Below, piece after piece: positions 19,371 to 29,315 of a stretch of 64,000 nt of DNA. The notes below the pieces were generated by a model that was not told the DNA's origin, did not search any database, and saw only the letters and a list, made by a program, of their open reading frames with translations. Source of the stretch: Mactromeris polynyma (Eukaryota; Mollusca; Bivalvia; Venerida; Mactridae); the NCBI GenBank assembly GCA_032209605.1, contig JASFXZ010000014.1:4856912-4920911 (forward strand), read 5' to 3'. The position numbers and the translations under genes were made by a program. The first letter of the stretch is position 1. Each line of letters starts with the position of its first letter.

Positions 19371-20918
19371 ATATAAAAAAGTGAAAACTAACCTGTTGTA
19401 ACTTGATTGGATACTGAATTTTCATCCAAGGTGTCTAGAGAACCTGGCATATTCATAACATTGTCAATATTTATGTTGTTTTCTTTATCTACTGTGGATG
19501 GCACACTGTCTGTGTTACCATATCTGAAATGGGAATTGTTTAACAATGTAAATACATGAATGTAAAGTAGTCACCTGTATAAAAAAACTATCAGGAGCGA
19601 TAAATTTGTACAATACTCTTGGTGTTGTATTGTGATTATATGATCTGTTTTATACCATATATTTCTTTTATGACTTCACAAAACAAGTAAAGTTTAAGAA
19701 CAAATAGTTAGCAGTGTTGTCGTTTCCTTTGGGCCAAATACAAATGTGTGATTCAAGTAACAGGTTCAGAAAATTCATTCTATAATTCCTTCATTCAAGT
19801 GGTTCTTTTCGCACTTGATATTGATTATTTTTTAGTTCAATTGAAGAAGTGACATGAAAAAACTTAGGTTGTTTAGTTAACTGAACCACACATTTGTTTT
19901 TAACCTTATGACCCCCTATAAAATTTTCACACAATGTATAAATGTCACATACCCAGTAGCTTCATCTAGGTAAATTCTTCTCTTTTTCTTTGGGGGCTCT
20001 GACAGTGAGCGCATCTTCGGTGGCCTACGTGCTGGTGTAAATGTATCGACAGCAATAGCTGGCAGTGGGTCTGGATTTTCTTCAGTAGGCTTCCCGTCAA
20101 CAAAGTGCTGAAATTGATTATTACATCAATATAAAAGAATTTCCTATACGGTTTGAATGAATACTTGTAAATAAATCAACCATTTGCAAATATCCAGTTA
20201 CCAATTTATCTTTAATTTGACTTCCATGCAAATATCATGGTTAAAATCACACTCGATCATCAACAAATTTAAATGGAAAAACACGGTTATTTATCAAATA
20301 AACATAATAGACATAAACATCACACATTCGAATAATCGGGTATCAACACACTTCTAACGATAACTTAATGTGGTGTTCGGAATTAGGGGCGAATCTGCTC
20401 GAGGACGTTATGACCAGGTACATTTAATGAAGCAAACTCGTACAGTATTTTACATCAAGACATTATTTTATGTGTGCAATAAGCAGGCATTTTCACAGCT
20501 TCTTCGACGAGGATATCACATAAAAACATTTGAATTAATGGATGAATCTAGCTAATCTGTATGATCATTTCTGAGGTCGAGTCAACGACACGAAGTGACA
20601 TATGATACGGAGTCATGTCGGAACACAACACAAACGATAGTTCGAGAATTTTATAGCTAACAGGACACTAATGTAGGTAAACATAAAATTATGTCCATTT
20701 ACCTTTGTACATACGTAGAAATGCTTCGATTTCATAGGATCTCGCAGTTTGTTCTCATTCAGTTGTTCGTGCGGCCTTCCGCAGAGACGAATCCACCTCC
20801 GACATTTCTCCAAATTTCGTACTGGTTTTGGGAACGGAATGAAATTAAGACCTATAGTCAACCTTTCCTTATACCTAGAGTCTGTGTTGCAAGTTCCGTA
20901 ACAACAGCGCTTCACCAT
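17425..20918 (-). CDS. THAP-DDE transposase (HARBI1/DDE_Tnp_4-like), four exons
   Basis: Exons on the minus strand are 20918-20703, 20107-19953, 19523-19393 and 18503-17425. All phases match (0, 2, 1) and all have GT/AG borders, giving 526 residues. A THAP zinc finger occupies about 1-90: CCYGTC, then FIPFPKP, then after exon 1 the C-T-K-H pair and HFVDGKPTEENPDP. A basic linker (PPKKKRR, near residue 115, a possible nuclear signal) leads to a coiled segment (AAENEALKRQTARLLIENEQ). A helix-turn-helix-like region follows (TEDQVLLVMMKLRQNFDF), then the DDE catalytic domain: MVIIDGTEL for the first aspartate, GDGIMVDKGF for the second and RVHVERAIARIK for the glutamate. All three catalytic residues are present and no frame is broken, so the gene looks intact. 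An AATAAA overlaps the last codons. ATG at 20916-20918 is chosen because the longer frame begins without ATG. Confidence 0.9.
17426..17436 (-). terminator. Poly(A) signal overlapping the transposase stop codon
   Basis: On the minus strand the end of the gene reads TTAATAAAGTAA, so AATAAA lies within the codons for Leu-Ile-Lys directly before the TAA. If used, cleavage would follow within a few tens of bases, inside the intron of the antisense YqaJ gene. Confidence 0.4.
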
Positions 20919-21307
20919 TTTTTTTAAATAATAAATTAACCGTATATCGTTCTCCTTGTCGGAGCTAGTCAGCTTGTCGGAGAAAATGGCGGATGGCAAC
21001 AAGCCTTATCGCAGGCGCTCGCTGATTGGTCAGTTCCAATGTCTGCGAGCTGTCAATCATTATCTGGCGTAAGGTCAATTCCCACTTCCCCTTCCCTTAC
21101 TATCCACTTTGATTCTCCTAGTTATTCCTTGTGGTCTGCTGGGCCATTCCTTACGCCTCAGTTCCTTAATATGTGTACCGTTTGACCTCCTTTAGTACTT
21201 TATGTTTTGTGGATTGTTGTTTTTTCCGGAGATCTGCGTGGGGAGGCATTGTCTTATGTATGTGGCTTTCCCTGTAGTTACGTATTCTCTCTCTTCTTTT
21301 ACACTCA
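20919..21307. promoter_or_regulatory. Upstream region of the transposase gene
   Basis: The sequence upstream of the THAP start is more GC-rich than its surroundings (CGGAGAAAATGGCGGATGG and TCGCAGGCGCTCGCTGATTGG on the plus strand). It includes ATTGG, a CCAAT box on the minus strand, near 21016-21020. This fits a promoter for the minus-strand gene; no start site can be read from sequence alone. The inverted pair GGCGTAAGG/CCTTACGCC lies at 21066 and 21149. Confidence 0.35.
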
Positions 21308-22636
21308 GGTAAAAAATTATACAGTATTTTCATTGATTCTGAAAAATGCTTTGATAAAATAAACCGTACATTATTATGGCAAAAATTGATTAAAGAAAAC
21401 ATTAGTACAAAAATGATAAATGCATTAAAAAGTATGTACTCTGTTGTACGATCATCAATAAAACATAACGGAAAACTTCATCCTAATCATATCGATTCAT
21501 ATCAAGGAGTAAAACAAGGCGATCCGAGTTCGCCACTTCTATTTATGATGTTCATAAATGATATTATAGATAATATCAACACAGACATAAATGGATTATT
21601 TTCAGTAGATGATCTCAACCTTTTTCTTATATTATACGCTGATGACCAAGTACTATTCGCTACTTCACCGGAATCATTACAATGTATGCTAAGTGACGTA
21701 GAAAGGTTTGGCCTTAAGATCAACTTAAGTAAAACTAAAGTGATGATCTTTGAAAAAGGTCGACCAACCAACTATAATTTTTATCTTTATAATGAAAAAC
21801 TTGAAATTGTATCATCATTTAAATACCTAGGTATATATCTATTTAAAACACAAAAACATATTGCTGAAAATGCATCAAAGGCCTTATATCGAGCATTTTC
21901 TGTATTTTATAAATTTGAATTCAAAACGTCAGAAAAATGTTATCTATTTGATTCTCTAGTTATGTCAGTTTTGAATTATTGCTCAGAAGTTTGGGGAGGA
22001 AATGACGGAAAAGACGTCGAAAAAATACACACACAATTTTGTAGAAAAATGCTAACAGTAAATAATTCCACCAATTTAGATGGTTTGTATGGCGAACTAG
22101 GCAGATATCCGATGAAAATAATAAGAAAAATCAATATGATTAGATACTGGATTAAAATTCATAAACTAAATAATAATTCAACTGTTAAACTGATTTATAA
22201 GATGTTAAAAAATGATACTGAAAATAATATAACATATAATGGACTAAACTGGGCGTATCAAATTAAATCAATTTTAGATAATCTAGGAATGTCAGATATA
22301 TGGCGAAACCAAGAAAATCAATGCTTACCATTTGATAGCATAAAACAAAGAATACTAGACCAATATCAACAAACATGGTCTTCAAATATAAATAATTCCC
22401 AAAGGTTAATAACATATAGTAGATTCAAATCCTCATTTTCCCTTGAACCGTATCTTGATAATATAACTATCGATAAAAAATTCAAAATAGCTTTAAGTAG
22501 ATTTCGTCTCTCATCACATAATTTAGAAATAGAGAGAGGAAGACATACTAATATACCAAATCAAAGGACTGAAGGTCCTGAGAGGCGCTTCCAGGGCACG
22601 TTTTCTATAATATTTGAAGGTGATTATTTTCAATAA
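21308..22636 (+). pseudogene. 5'-truncated LINE reverse transcriptase
   Basis: The open frame starts inside the reverse transcriptase at GKKLYSIFIDSEKCFDKINR and lacks the endonuclease and the first RT motifs. It contains GVKQGDPSSPLLF, the catalytic YADDQVLF, GLKINLSKTK and FKYLGIYLF. A long C-terminal region follows, with SLVMSVLNYCSEVWGG and FKIALSRFRLSSHNLEIERG. The expected terminal cysteine-rich stretch is replaced by unrelated sequence after RHTNIPNQRT, so the 3' end is also altered. At 416 codons from the first ATG it has stayed open, but it cannot be autonomous. The clade is not resolved. Confidence 0.85.
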
Positions 22637-24481
22637 TCATATTCCTATGCCATCCATCCGCTCTCTTCTTGGAACTAACCCCATCACACACTCGTGCTTG
22701 ATCGATATATATTTCCAGAAAATTCTATAAAGGAATTAGACTCGAAAACCTTCTAAACTGTTTTCGATAATCAGTTTAATATGGACATCTGGGTTTTTGG
22801 TATATAATTGAGAAATATTCTGTACTTTCAAGAATTAACATGATGAACTCAAGTAACCTGACCCATTCCAGATGGAATATAGTGCAGTAATAAATCTCAA
22901 TGAAATGATTCAGTCTTCAACTTTAAAAACATATTGTTACTTTACAATTGTAAAATAACAATACGTTTGTATATATTTGTAGTATATCACTATATGACTT
23001 GCAATATAGGAGTCTGGACTTTCATATTGAAATACATTTGTAATTATGCATACATAACCATCAACTTGCTTTTGTGAGGGCTAAATGGGATTAACAAATA
23101 ATACCAAGAATGACAATTTTATGTATACAACGCAAAGTTTACGCTGTTAATTGTTTCAGCATCAAGACTCCCATTCATGCAGTGTATAAACTTGTTCAAG
23201 CCGTATAGACAGTATATAATACGTGTACTATGTTTAATTGACGTACAGTGTCTTGCATACTTTTTGTTTTCAATGAGTGTCTAGCAACACAGGTAGTAAA
23301 ATATTAATTATTACTTTCCCTCATTAACTCAGACTGACATAACATTTTACTTCCAACTTTCTTGATATCAAAAACCAATATAAAGATCTAATATTGTAAT
23401 TTTATTTCCTTCATTCCATTGTAGTTATTTTGGTACACATTTATAGAAAAGCAATGAATAACAAGTACAAATACAGTAATATTTCTTCTCAAAAATACTC
23501 ATCTACAAATTCAAAAGTTTTTTATCTTCCGACAATCCAGTATAACCATTGTCTCTCTGAATGTATACAACATCTCGAATCAAGTCACATTTTATCACAG
23601 ATCTATGCTTTCTGTATTCATTTAACGTCTTTTCCGCATGGTCACATGTTGTATGTTCTAGTCTCTCGAAAAGGCGACTTTTACAACTGTCATAAATATC
23701 TGAGGCAAAAATAGTGGACAGGGTATACCAGTCATCTTGGTATGCGACATCAACATAGGAGTCAGGGTTCTCATTTGGATTTGCGTCCCTGGGAAGACCT
23801 ATGAGTCAAAAAATTATAGGAGTCTAGTATAATTCAATTTGGGGCAGTAAGTGGTTGACTTGATTGTGGATGAAATTCATCAATTATCCCTTTATCTTCT
23901 TCACTGGATTTAAACCGCTGTCATCTAAAATAGACAAATTTGAAACATTGTCATAAAATTATCCGAAAATTGTGACTATCCGAAGTTGGTACAATCGAAC
24001 AAATCTGGGTCATGATCAATCAGTGTTACTCGTTTAAAATGGCACTTTGATAATAATAATGAATAATAATATTCATGACAATCACAAAGGGAAATAACTC
24101 AAATTGCTGTGCCATCGTCTCTCTCGATTTTGCGTAAACTGCGATATAGAATATTGACAACTGTTGTATCATGTCAACTCATATTATTCAGATTTCTATT
24201 TAGCTGTAGCGGCCCTATCCGTCCAACACCAATAAACGAGAACCGATATTCTAACTTCTCAGGAAATGGCCAATTTGAGATCGCTGTGCTGTTGACGCAA
24301 TTTTGCAGAATCTCGCTCAAATAATCAATCTTACCGGTACACAACATTGCCAACTCATTACGAAAACACATCGTTATCATCATATTATACACGAGTTACA
24401 AGCTGAAAACAAAGAAATTTAAACTTACCTTGATCAAATGTCGAGAAGTCCAGTAGCCGTAAACGACGCAAAATAAAAAAA
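22637..24481. other. Non-coding sequence, nothing recognised
   Basis: AT-rich sequence without a supported exon. The frames at 23430-23714 and 24109-24392 have no protein-like pattern. Confidence 0.45.
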
Positions 24482-24676
24482 TTCACACGTCCCCACAAGT
24501 TGCCCAGATGTTATGGTGTGTCCGATTCCACAGGGACTTGAAACATACCATTTAAATGTTGACCATACAGATAAGGTCATACAGATATAAAAAAAGTATT
24601 TTTCAACAACCTGTGGGTCGGATTAACGACGCAGAATATAAATTTGCACACGATCCCACAAGTTGCCCGATGTTCT
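24482..24676. repeat. 161-bp tandem repeat, first unit and start of second
   Basis: The unit TTCACACGTCCCCACAAGTT near 24482 recurs as TTGCACACGATCCCACAAGT near 24643, 161 bp later. Each is followed by GTTGCCC-GATGTT. The second unit is broken at GATGTTCT by the transposon at 24677-28072 and continues at 28073 with TGGTGTCGATTCCAGAGG. Through ACTTGAAACATACCATTTAA and CAACAACCTGTGGGTCGGAT, this matches the first unit. Confidence 0.8.
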
Positions 24677-26173
24677 GGGCCCGTATTACAGAAGCTTCTT
24701 AAGATATATCTTAAGAAATACAGAAATCTTAAGATTTGTACTTCGGTAAGGATAAGGTTCAGTAAAATCTTAAGTACTATTACAAATCCAACTTAAGAGA
24801 ATTTTAACTAAAATTTCCTTATCCTTATTTTTCATCTTAAGCAAATTCTTAAGACTGTTGCTAACGTAAATCGGGTTTTCCCGTTCCAAAAATAGAACCG
24901 GAAATTGAAAAAATAATGCTTGCGCAGAATGTAGCAGACTTTACTCTTACTCCAAGCAAATAAATGTTTTTACCTAGTACAACTGTCCTTTCATATAAAT
25001 CTTTGTTCTTGCTGCATTATATTTGAACATTTTGAATTATAACAGATGGAAATTGACTGTATGTTGTGTGAGAAGTTTTGCTCAGTAAATTTGTATGATA
25101 TAACATGAATAATGCAATCGGTAAGTCGTGATCTAGTTGTTGAGGCTAATTAGTACCAGTAATTCAGATTGAATATAACCAGCATATGTCCCTGGACATG
25201 GCACAAACACAACACACACCCGGTCCATCTATACCAATAATATAGATACAATATGCTTGCACTTCTTATAATGTCCTGTCATGAGTTGTGTACTGAGAAC
25301 AGACATGTTGTATGAATTTCAACCCAACATTTGCAGCTGTCTGTGATATAATAAGCAACCACTATTATCAATCCTTTGGTTAGATGCATGTTTTATGTTT
25401 TTAACTGTAGTATTACAAAGCTTGTTGCGAAAAAGTCTCCACAGATAGTACTTTTCCCTCGATAAATTTTGCTCAAAAGCATGCACATACGAACCTAGAT
25501 GAAACAAGAGCTTAGCACTTGTGATTAGTACAAAACTAGTCTAGAGCAGATATAGCGCCATATATAGATAACTAAGTTGAAAAAGAAATTCACACACTAT
25601 ATAACAGTCATTACAATTTTATTTCAATAGAACTGTGTATTTCAAAGCATAATATTCAAATCATGATTGAAAACTACTATTTTAAAAGTAATATAAACTT
25701 TTATTACCTCCAATAACTGGAGAGCATAACATATCTACAACTGATACAAAGAAATAAACATACATATGCTAACAATGATACATACAATCTATGAAAATAT
25801 TATTTCAATTATCAAATTAAACACACAGATTCAGAGAAAAACAATATTATAATCTTAAAATGAGCATATAAAGAGAGATATGACAAAATAGTAAAACGTA
25901 TTCTCAGTCATGATCCAAGTTTTACATATCGGTCAACTAATAGCATGACACAGGACCAGTTTCGATTCACTTATGCTTCCTTGTCAAACATCATGATTAC
26001 CTTATCCGAAACATAAAAGCAATTTCAGGGTAAAATGATATGACCAAAAAGAGTTTTCGAGCCACACATTGGGTGCACATTTTCCCATAGAATTATTTAT
26101 AGGTGACAGCATTGTTTGACGGTTGAGTCTCGGATGCCGGACGAGTGGGGAGTGTTTAAGTGAAGTGGGGTTA

Positions 26174-26250
26174 GGCGACCACCTGGTAAGCTCAGTCGGT
26201 AGAGCGCCATACTATAATTTAGGAGGTCTTTGGTTCAAGCCCCATATTAT
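26174..26250 (+). repeat. tRNA-derived SINE head
   Basis: GGTAAGCTCAGTCGGTAGAG matches a pol III A box and TGGTTCAAGCC a B box, with spacing close to that of a tRNA gene. The anticodon arm does not pair properly, so it is not a functional tRNA. It sits directly at the point where the transposase fragment to its right breaks off, so it probably inserted there. Confidence 0.6.
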
Positions 26251-26449
26251 CAGGCCATTTAATGAGGAATTTAAGCTTTCTGGCAAGCACTGTTACACAT
26301 CTGTTAAATATCTTTGATATTTGTATTGGACATAATATAATGTTGATTTTGATTACCAAGTCTGTTAGATTCAGTCGAAGTTTCATTAATACAAACAATA
26401 GCCGGTCATCTGAACAAATCCGACCTACAGGCACATCAGTTGCCTCCAA
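26251..26449 (-). pseudogene. Fragment of a HARBI1/PHIS-type transposase
   Basis: On the minus strand the frame reads RICSDDRLLFVLMKLRLNLT, then IQISKIFNRCVTVLARKLKF and LIKWPDN. This is the helix-turn-helix region preceding the DDE domain in DDE_Tnp_4 proteins. It aligns by eye with TEDQVLLVMMKLRQNFDF in the intact transposase at 17425-20918. The coding sequence stops at WPDN, where the SINE begins. No DDE residues are found beyond, so the gene is dead. Confidence 0.7.
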
Positions 26450-28072
26450 CCTCTGGTCATCTTTGGTCGCCCTCGACAGTGGAGTATTCAGTAAATATGG
26501 ATGGGATGTATCTGGGGTGCTCTATCATATGTCATCAGACGGATGTCCTGAAGTAGATCAATTCGATGCATTAATTCAATGTGTAAGGTTATAATATAAA
26601 TTCATACAAGGTAGCCAGTACCATTATTTATACTATCATTATGATATGATCTTACTGGATAGGCATAACATGTTCATCTATATCTATGGTGAATTATAAT
26701 TATGTCAATTTATATGGGATGCCAATGACACTCATGTGTGGCAATGACTCTTCCGTCAATACAAAGTCATATCACCATTGGACAATTAATTTATTGATAT
26801 GTATTGAATAAAATGATATTTTTGTAATAACTTACCTCCAATCAAGTTTTGTGAACAAATCCTATCATGCGGTTTTGGTTCCCATGTCTTAGACGGGTCA
26901 TCAAGACTCATTCTCTTCACCGCCTGCATCCATCACTGGCGCCGTGCACCATCAGAAATGTGAAATATTATCACACTGTTCTTTTTACCCCTATTGTACA
27001 ACCTACTGCAGTGCATATTAACCATCGCATGTTTGTTTATAACTGTCAGTTACAAATAGCACATTCACATCCCCATTGACAGTTAACAATGAAAACTTCA
27101 CGATCATACAAGGAAATGCTGACTGTACAATAATCACATGGCAGACAATACAATATGTATCATATTGATGCTATCACACTAAATGTCTTAAAAGTCCTTA
27201 CATCCGAAAATTAACCTATCCGAAGTTCACACTTTTGAAATTTCCGATTCACAGTGCAATTTCTATCATTCCGTTCTTATAGATACTTAAGAACATTTTT
27301 AGCTATTTGCAGAAACACATATTTATCGACAGGGATCAAGCTTGTAAAAGTATTGTATGCAATTTAATAGTTCAACAACTAGTCAAACAACAGGTACTAA
27401 GAAAATTTTAGTATTACAAGGAACAAAATCAATGATATTGGCGCGCCGTGTCCACTTCTCCCCAATTTCACCCACTTCTCCCTAAAATTCGATCCTAGCT
27501 TGTTCCGTGGTAATAGATCTCTCAAGAATTGCTATCAAAGAGGGCTGGTCAGTCCATTCTATGCTTCACATTTATTCACTGTATGTCTACATCACGTCCC
27601 TGAATTATTACATAGTTTGTTGTATGTATAATTAACACTAAAAACAGCATTTTATGAGGTAAATATTGTTGATTTTGCTCACAGCGTTGACACAACTTCA
27701 AGAGCAAAATTTGATAATTCTGCGGAATTTACTGAACACCGGTAGGTCTACTTTATGTAAATTTATATCTGAACGCAACGTGACACGAACGTTGTGTTGA
27801 AATCGTAGATGTTAGATAATTGTGCTGTTCACTGGTTCAGAAAATGAAGGCGATTCTATAACTTAAGATTTTTTATACAAGATAAGGGAGGTCTAGCTTT
27901 CCTTAAAATCTAAGGAGAAAATCGCTTACCTTAAGTGAAAAAATAAGATAAGAACATTCTGTAATACTACTTAAGAATTTTCTGAAATCTTAAGGACAAA
28001 AATGTAAAACTTAAGATTGTTTCGTCATTTAAGGAAAATTTTAAGGATAAGAAGCTTCTGTAATACGGGCCC

Positions 28073-28461
28073 TGGTGTCGATTCCAGAGGAACTTGAAAC
28101 ATACCATTTAAACGTTGACCATACAGATAAGGTCATACAGATAACTAAACAAATTGTTTTCAACAACCTGTGGGTCGGATTGATAACGCACTCGCAGAAC
28201 TTTCATACAAATTAATACGCGACTATTCGAGAAATCTCGCTCATTCGAAAATAATCAAGGAAAGCCGTCAGTATATCAAAGCTGCCGCCATTCCACTTAT
28301 TATTTATTCCTGACAAATCATAAATTACACTCTTCAAATCTATAATAAAATCATAAGACTTTACGTGTACTATTTTTCATGAGGAGGAATATGATTGTGG
28401 CGGTACTTCGAGTATACTTCCGGTTGAGACGATGATAGCAAAGAGACGCTAAAGCGCCTCA
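28073..28461. repeat. Remainder of the interrupted 161-bp repeat and non-coding sequence
   Basis: 28073 to about 28190 completes the second tandem unit. After it the sequence is unassigned. Confidence 0.6.
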
Positions 28462-28532
28462 AAAACCGGGAGAGGGAAGAATTGAACGCTGACCGTCAGC
28501 GTGACAATCCCACTCGTACACCACTGTAGCAT
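28462..28532 (-). repeat. tRNA-Asp-like pseudogene or SINE head
   Basis: The minus strand reads CTACAGTGGTGTACGAGTGG, then GATTGTCACGCTGACGGTCA and GCGTTCAATTCTTCCC. TAGAGTGGT-like A box, GTCACG around an apparent GTC anticodon and a B-box-like GTTCAATTC follow the order of a tRNA-Asp. Several stem positions are mismatched, so I call it a pseudogene or the head of a SINE. Confidence 0.35.
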
Positions 28533-29214
28533 GCGCACAAGACGTATAAGTGTGTCGTATTTTAGTAGATAATACACACCCGTCTTTGCTTTATTTAAGC
28601 AGCCGACTATAAACTACACGAGATCGTTAGCCTTCATACATTATTTTACATAAATACAACATATTTCTTGTAAACATCCAAAAAGTTTTTACGTGGCGAT
28701 TCTTAGTCAACAAAATCGTCTGCATTCAGTAATCGAACTGTCATCAGTGTCAAACTGTTATTTCAACATAGCGTAGATATTCATGATAATTTTATTGATC
28801 ATAAACGATTCAATACTCACTGTTACGTCTACAAATCTCAGCTGAATAAATACCATCACCAATTTGTTGTTTAATTCAAGAAAATCAATCATCGGACCAC
28901 CGAAGCTTGTATCCAACGACGCTGCGATGTTGACAACCAAAATTGTCTCCCTTTGAAAAACAAACCCGTTTTGACCAGATTCGGATACGTACAAAATAAT
29001 CGGATATTGCATCTTTTCCCACTTCGTGTGGATGCTATTTAAGTTTTTGACTTAATCGATAGGTCGCATAAGATTTAAAATGATCCTAGTGTTCTTTACA
29101 TTATGGTTGGCATTATTTTGTTTGATAGGTAAAGAAAACTCATGATTACATATGGCAGTAGAGGTCTACAGTTTTGAAAGTTGACATACAATTTCAATTT
29201 GTCTTCATTGTACC
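28533..29214. other. Non-coding sequence, nothing recognised
   Basis: No exon or repeat is supported. Confidence 0.4.
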
Positions 29215-29315
29215 ATGATCTCCCACATGCGACACCAAGGAACTTTTACCAAGCATGAGTAACATGATGAACAACATACACGCAAAATATCTATGTGTCG
29301 CATGTGGGAGATCAT
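29215..29315. repeat. Perfect 21-bp inverted repeat hairpin
   Basis: Twenty-one bases at 29215-29235 (ATGATCTCCCACATGCGACA plus C) are matched exactly in inverse at 29295-29315, with a 59-bp loop. It may be a very short foldback element or the precursor of a small RNA; the sequence does not decide. Confidence 0.75.

Larger units (their letters stand above)
16851..21307. mobile_element. PHIS (ISL2EU-like) DNA transposon with interlocked YqaJ and THAP-DDE genes
   Basis: The region carries a YqaJ-type exonuclease gene (+) and a THAP-DDE transposase gene (-). From what I know of eukaryotic transposon families, this pairing points to the ISL2EU branch of the PIF/Harbinger/IS5 group. The element's outer ends were not found, so the coordinates are outer limits set by the flanking MITE and LINE. 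The left part seems truncated, because the exonuclease gene lacks its 5' exons. Right of the transposase start, GGCGTAAGG (21066-21074) and CCTTACGCC (21149-21157) form an inverted pair whose relation to the element's end is unclear. Confidence 0.7.
24677..28072. mobile_element. Second PHIS-like transposon, 3.4 kb, 25-bp TIRs, decayed
   Basis: Left end GGGCCCGTATTACAGAAGCT (then TCTTA) at 24677; right end is its exact inverse, ending AGCTTCTGTAATACGGGCCC at 28072. Inside both ends lie clusters of CTTAAG-type motifs (24697-24855 and 27860-28050), the kind of subterminal repeat a transposase may bind. The interior keeps one fragment of a DDE transposase (26251-26449). The insertion site is known from the neighbouring tandem unit; the target-site duplication is only 1-2 bp (T or CT), not the 3 bp of Harbinger, which would fit ISL2EU-type elements. 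Confidence 0.85.

Noticed and set aside
20613..21002. Single-exon reading of the THAP frame as a 129-residue protein
   Set aside because: It begins without an ATG and reads past the exon 1 donor, losing the final zinc ligand. The spliced reading restores the THAP motif and joins the transposase.
21066..21157. GGCGTAAGG/CCTTACGCC inverted pair as a transposon terminus
   Set aside because: It is only 9 bp with a 74-bp spacer, and no matching end is found left of the YqaJ gene.
26123..26317. 64-codon plus-strand frame
   Set aside because: It is a reading of the tRNA-derived SINE and its flanks.
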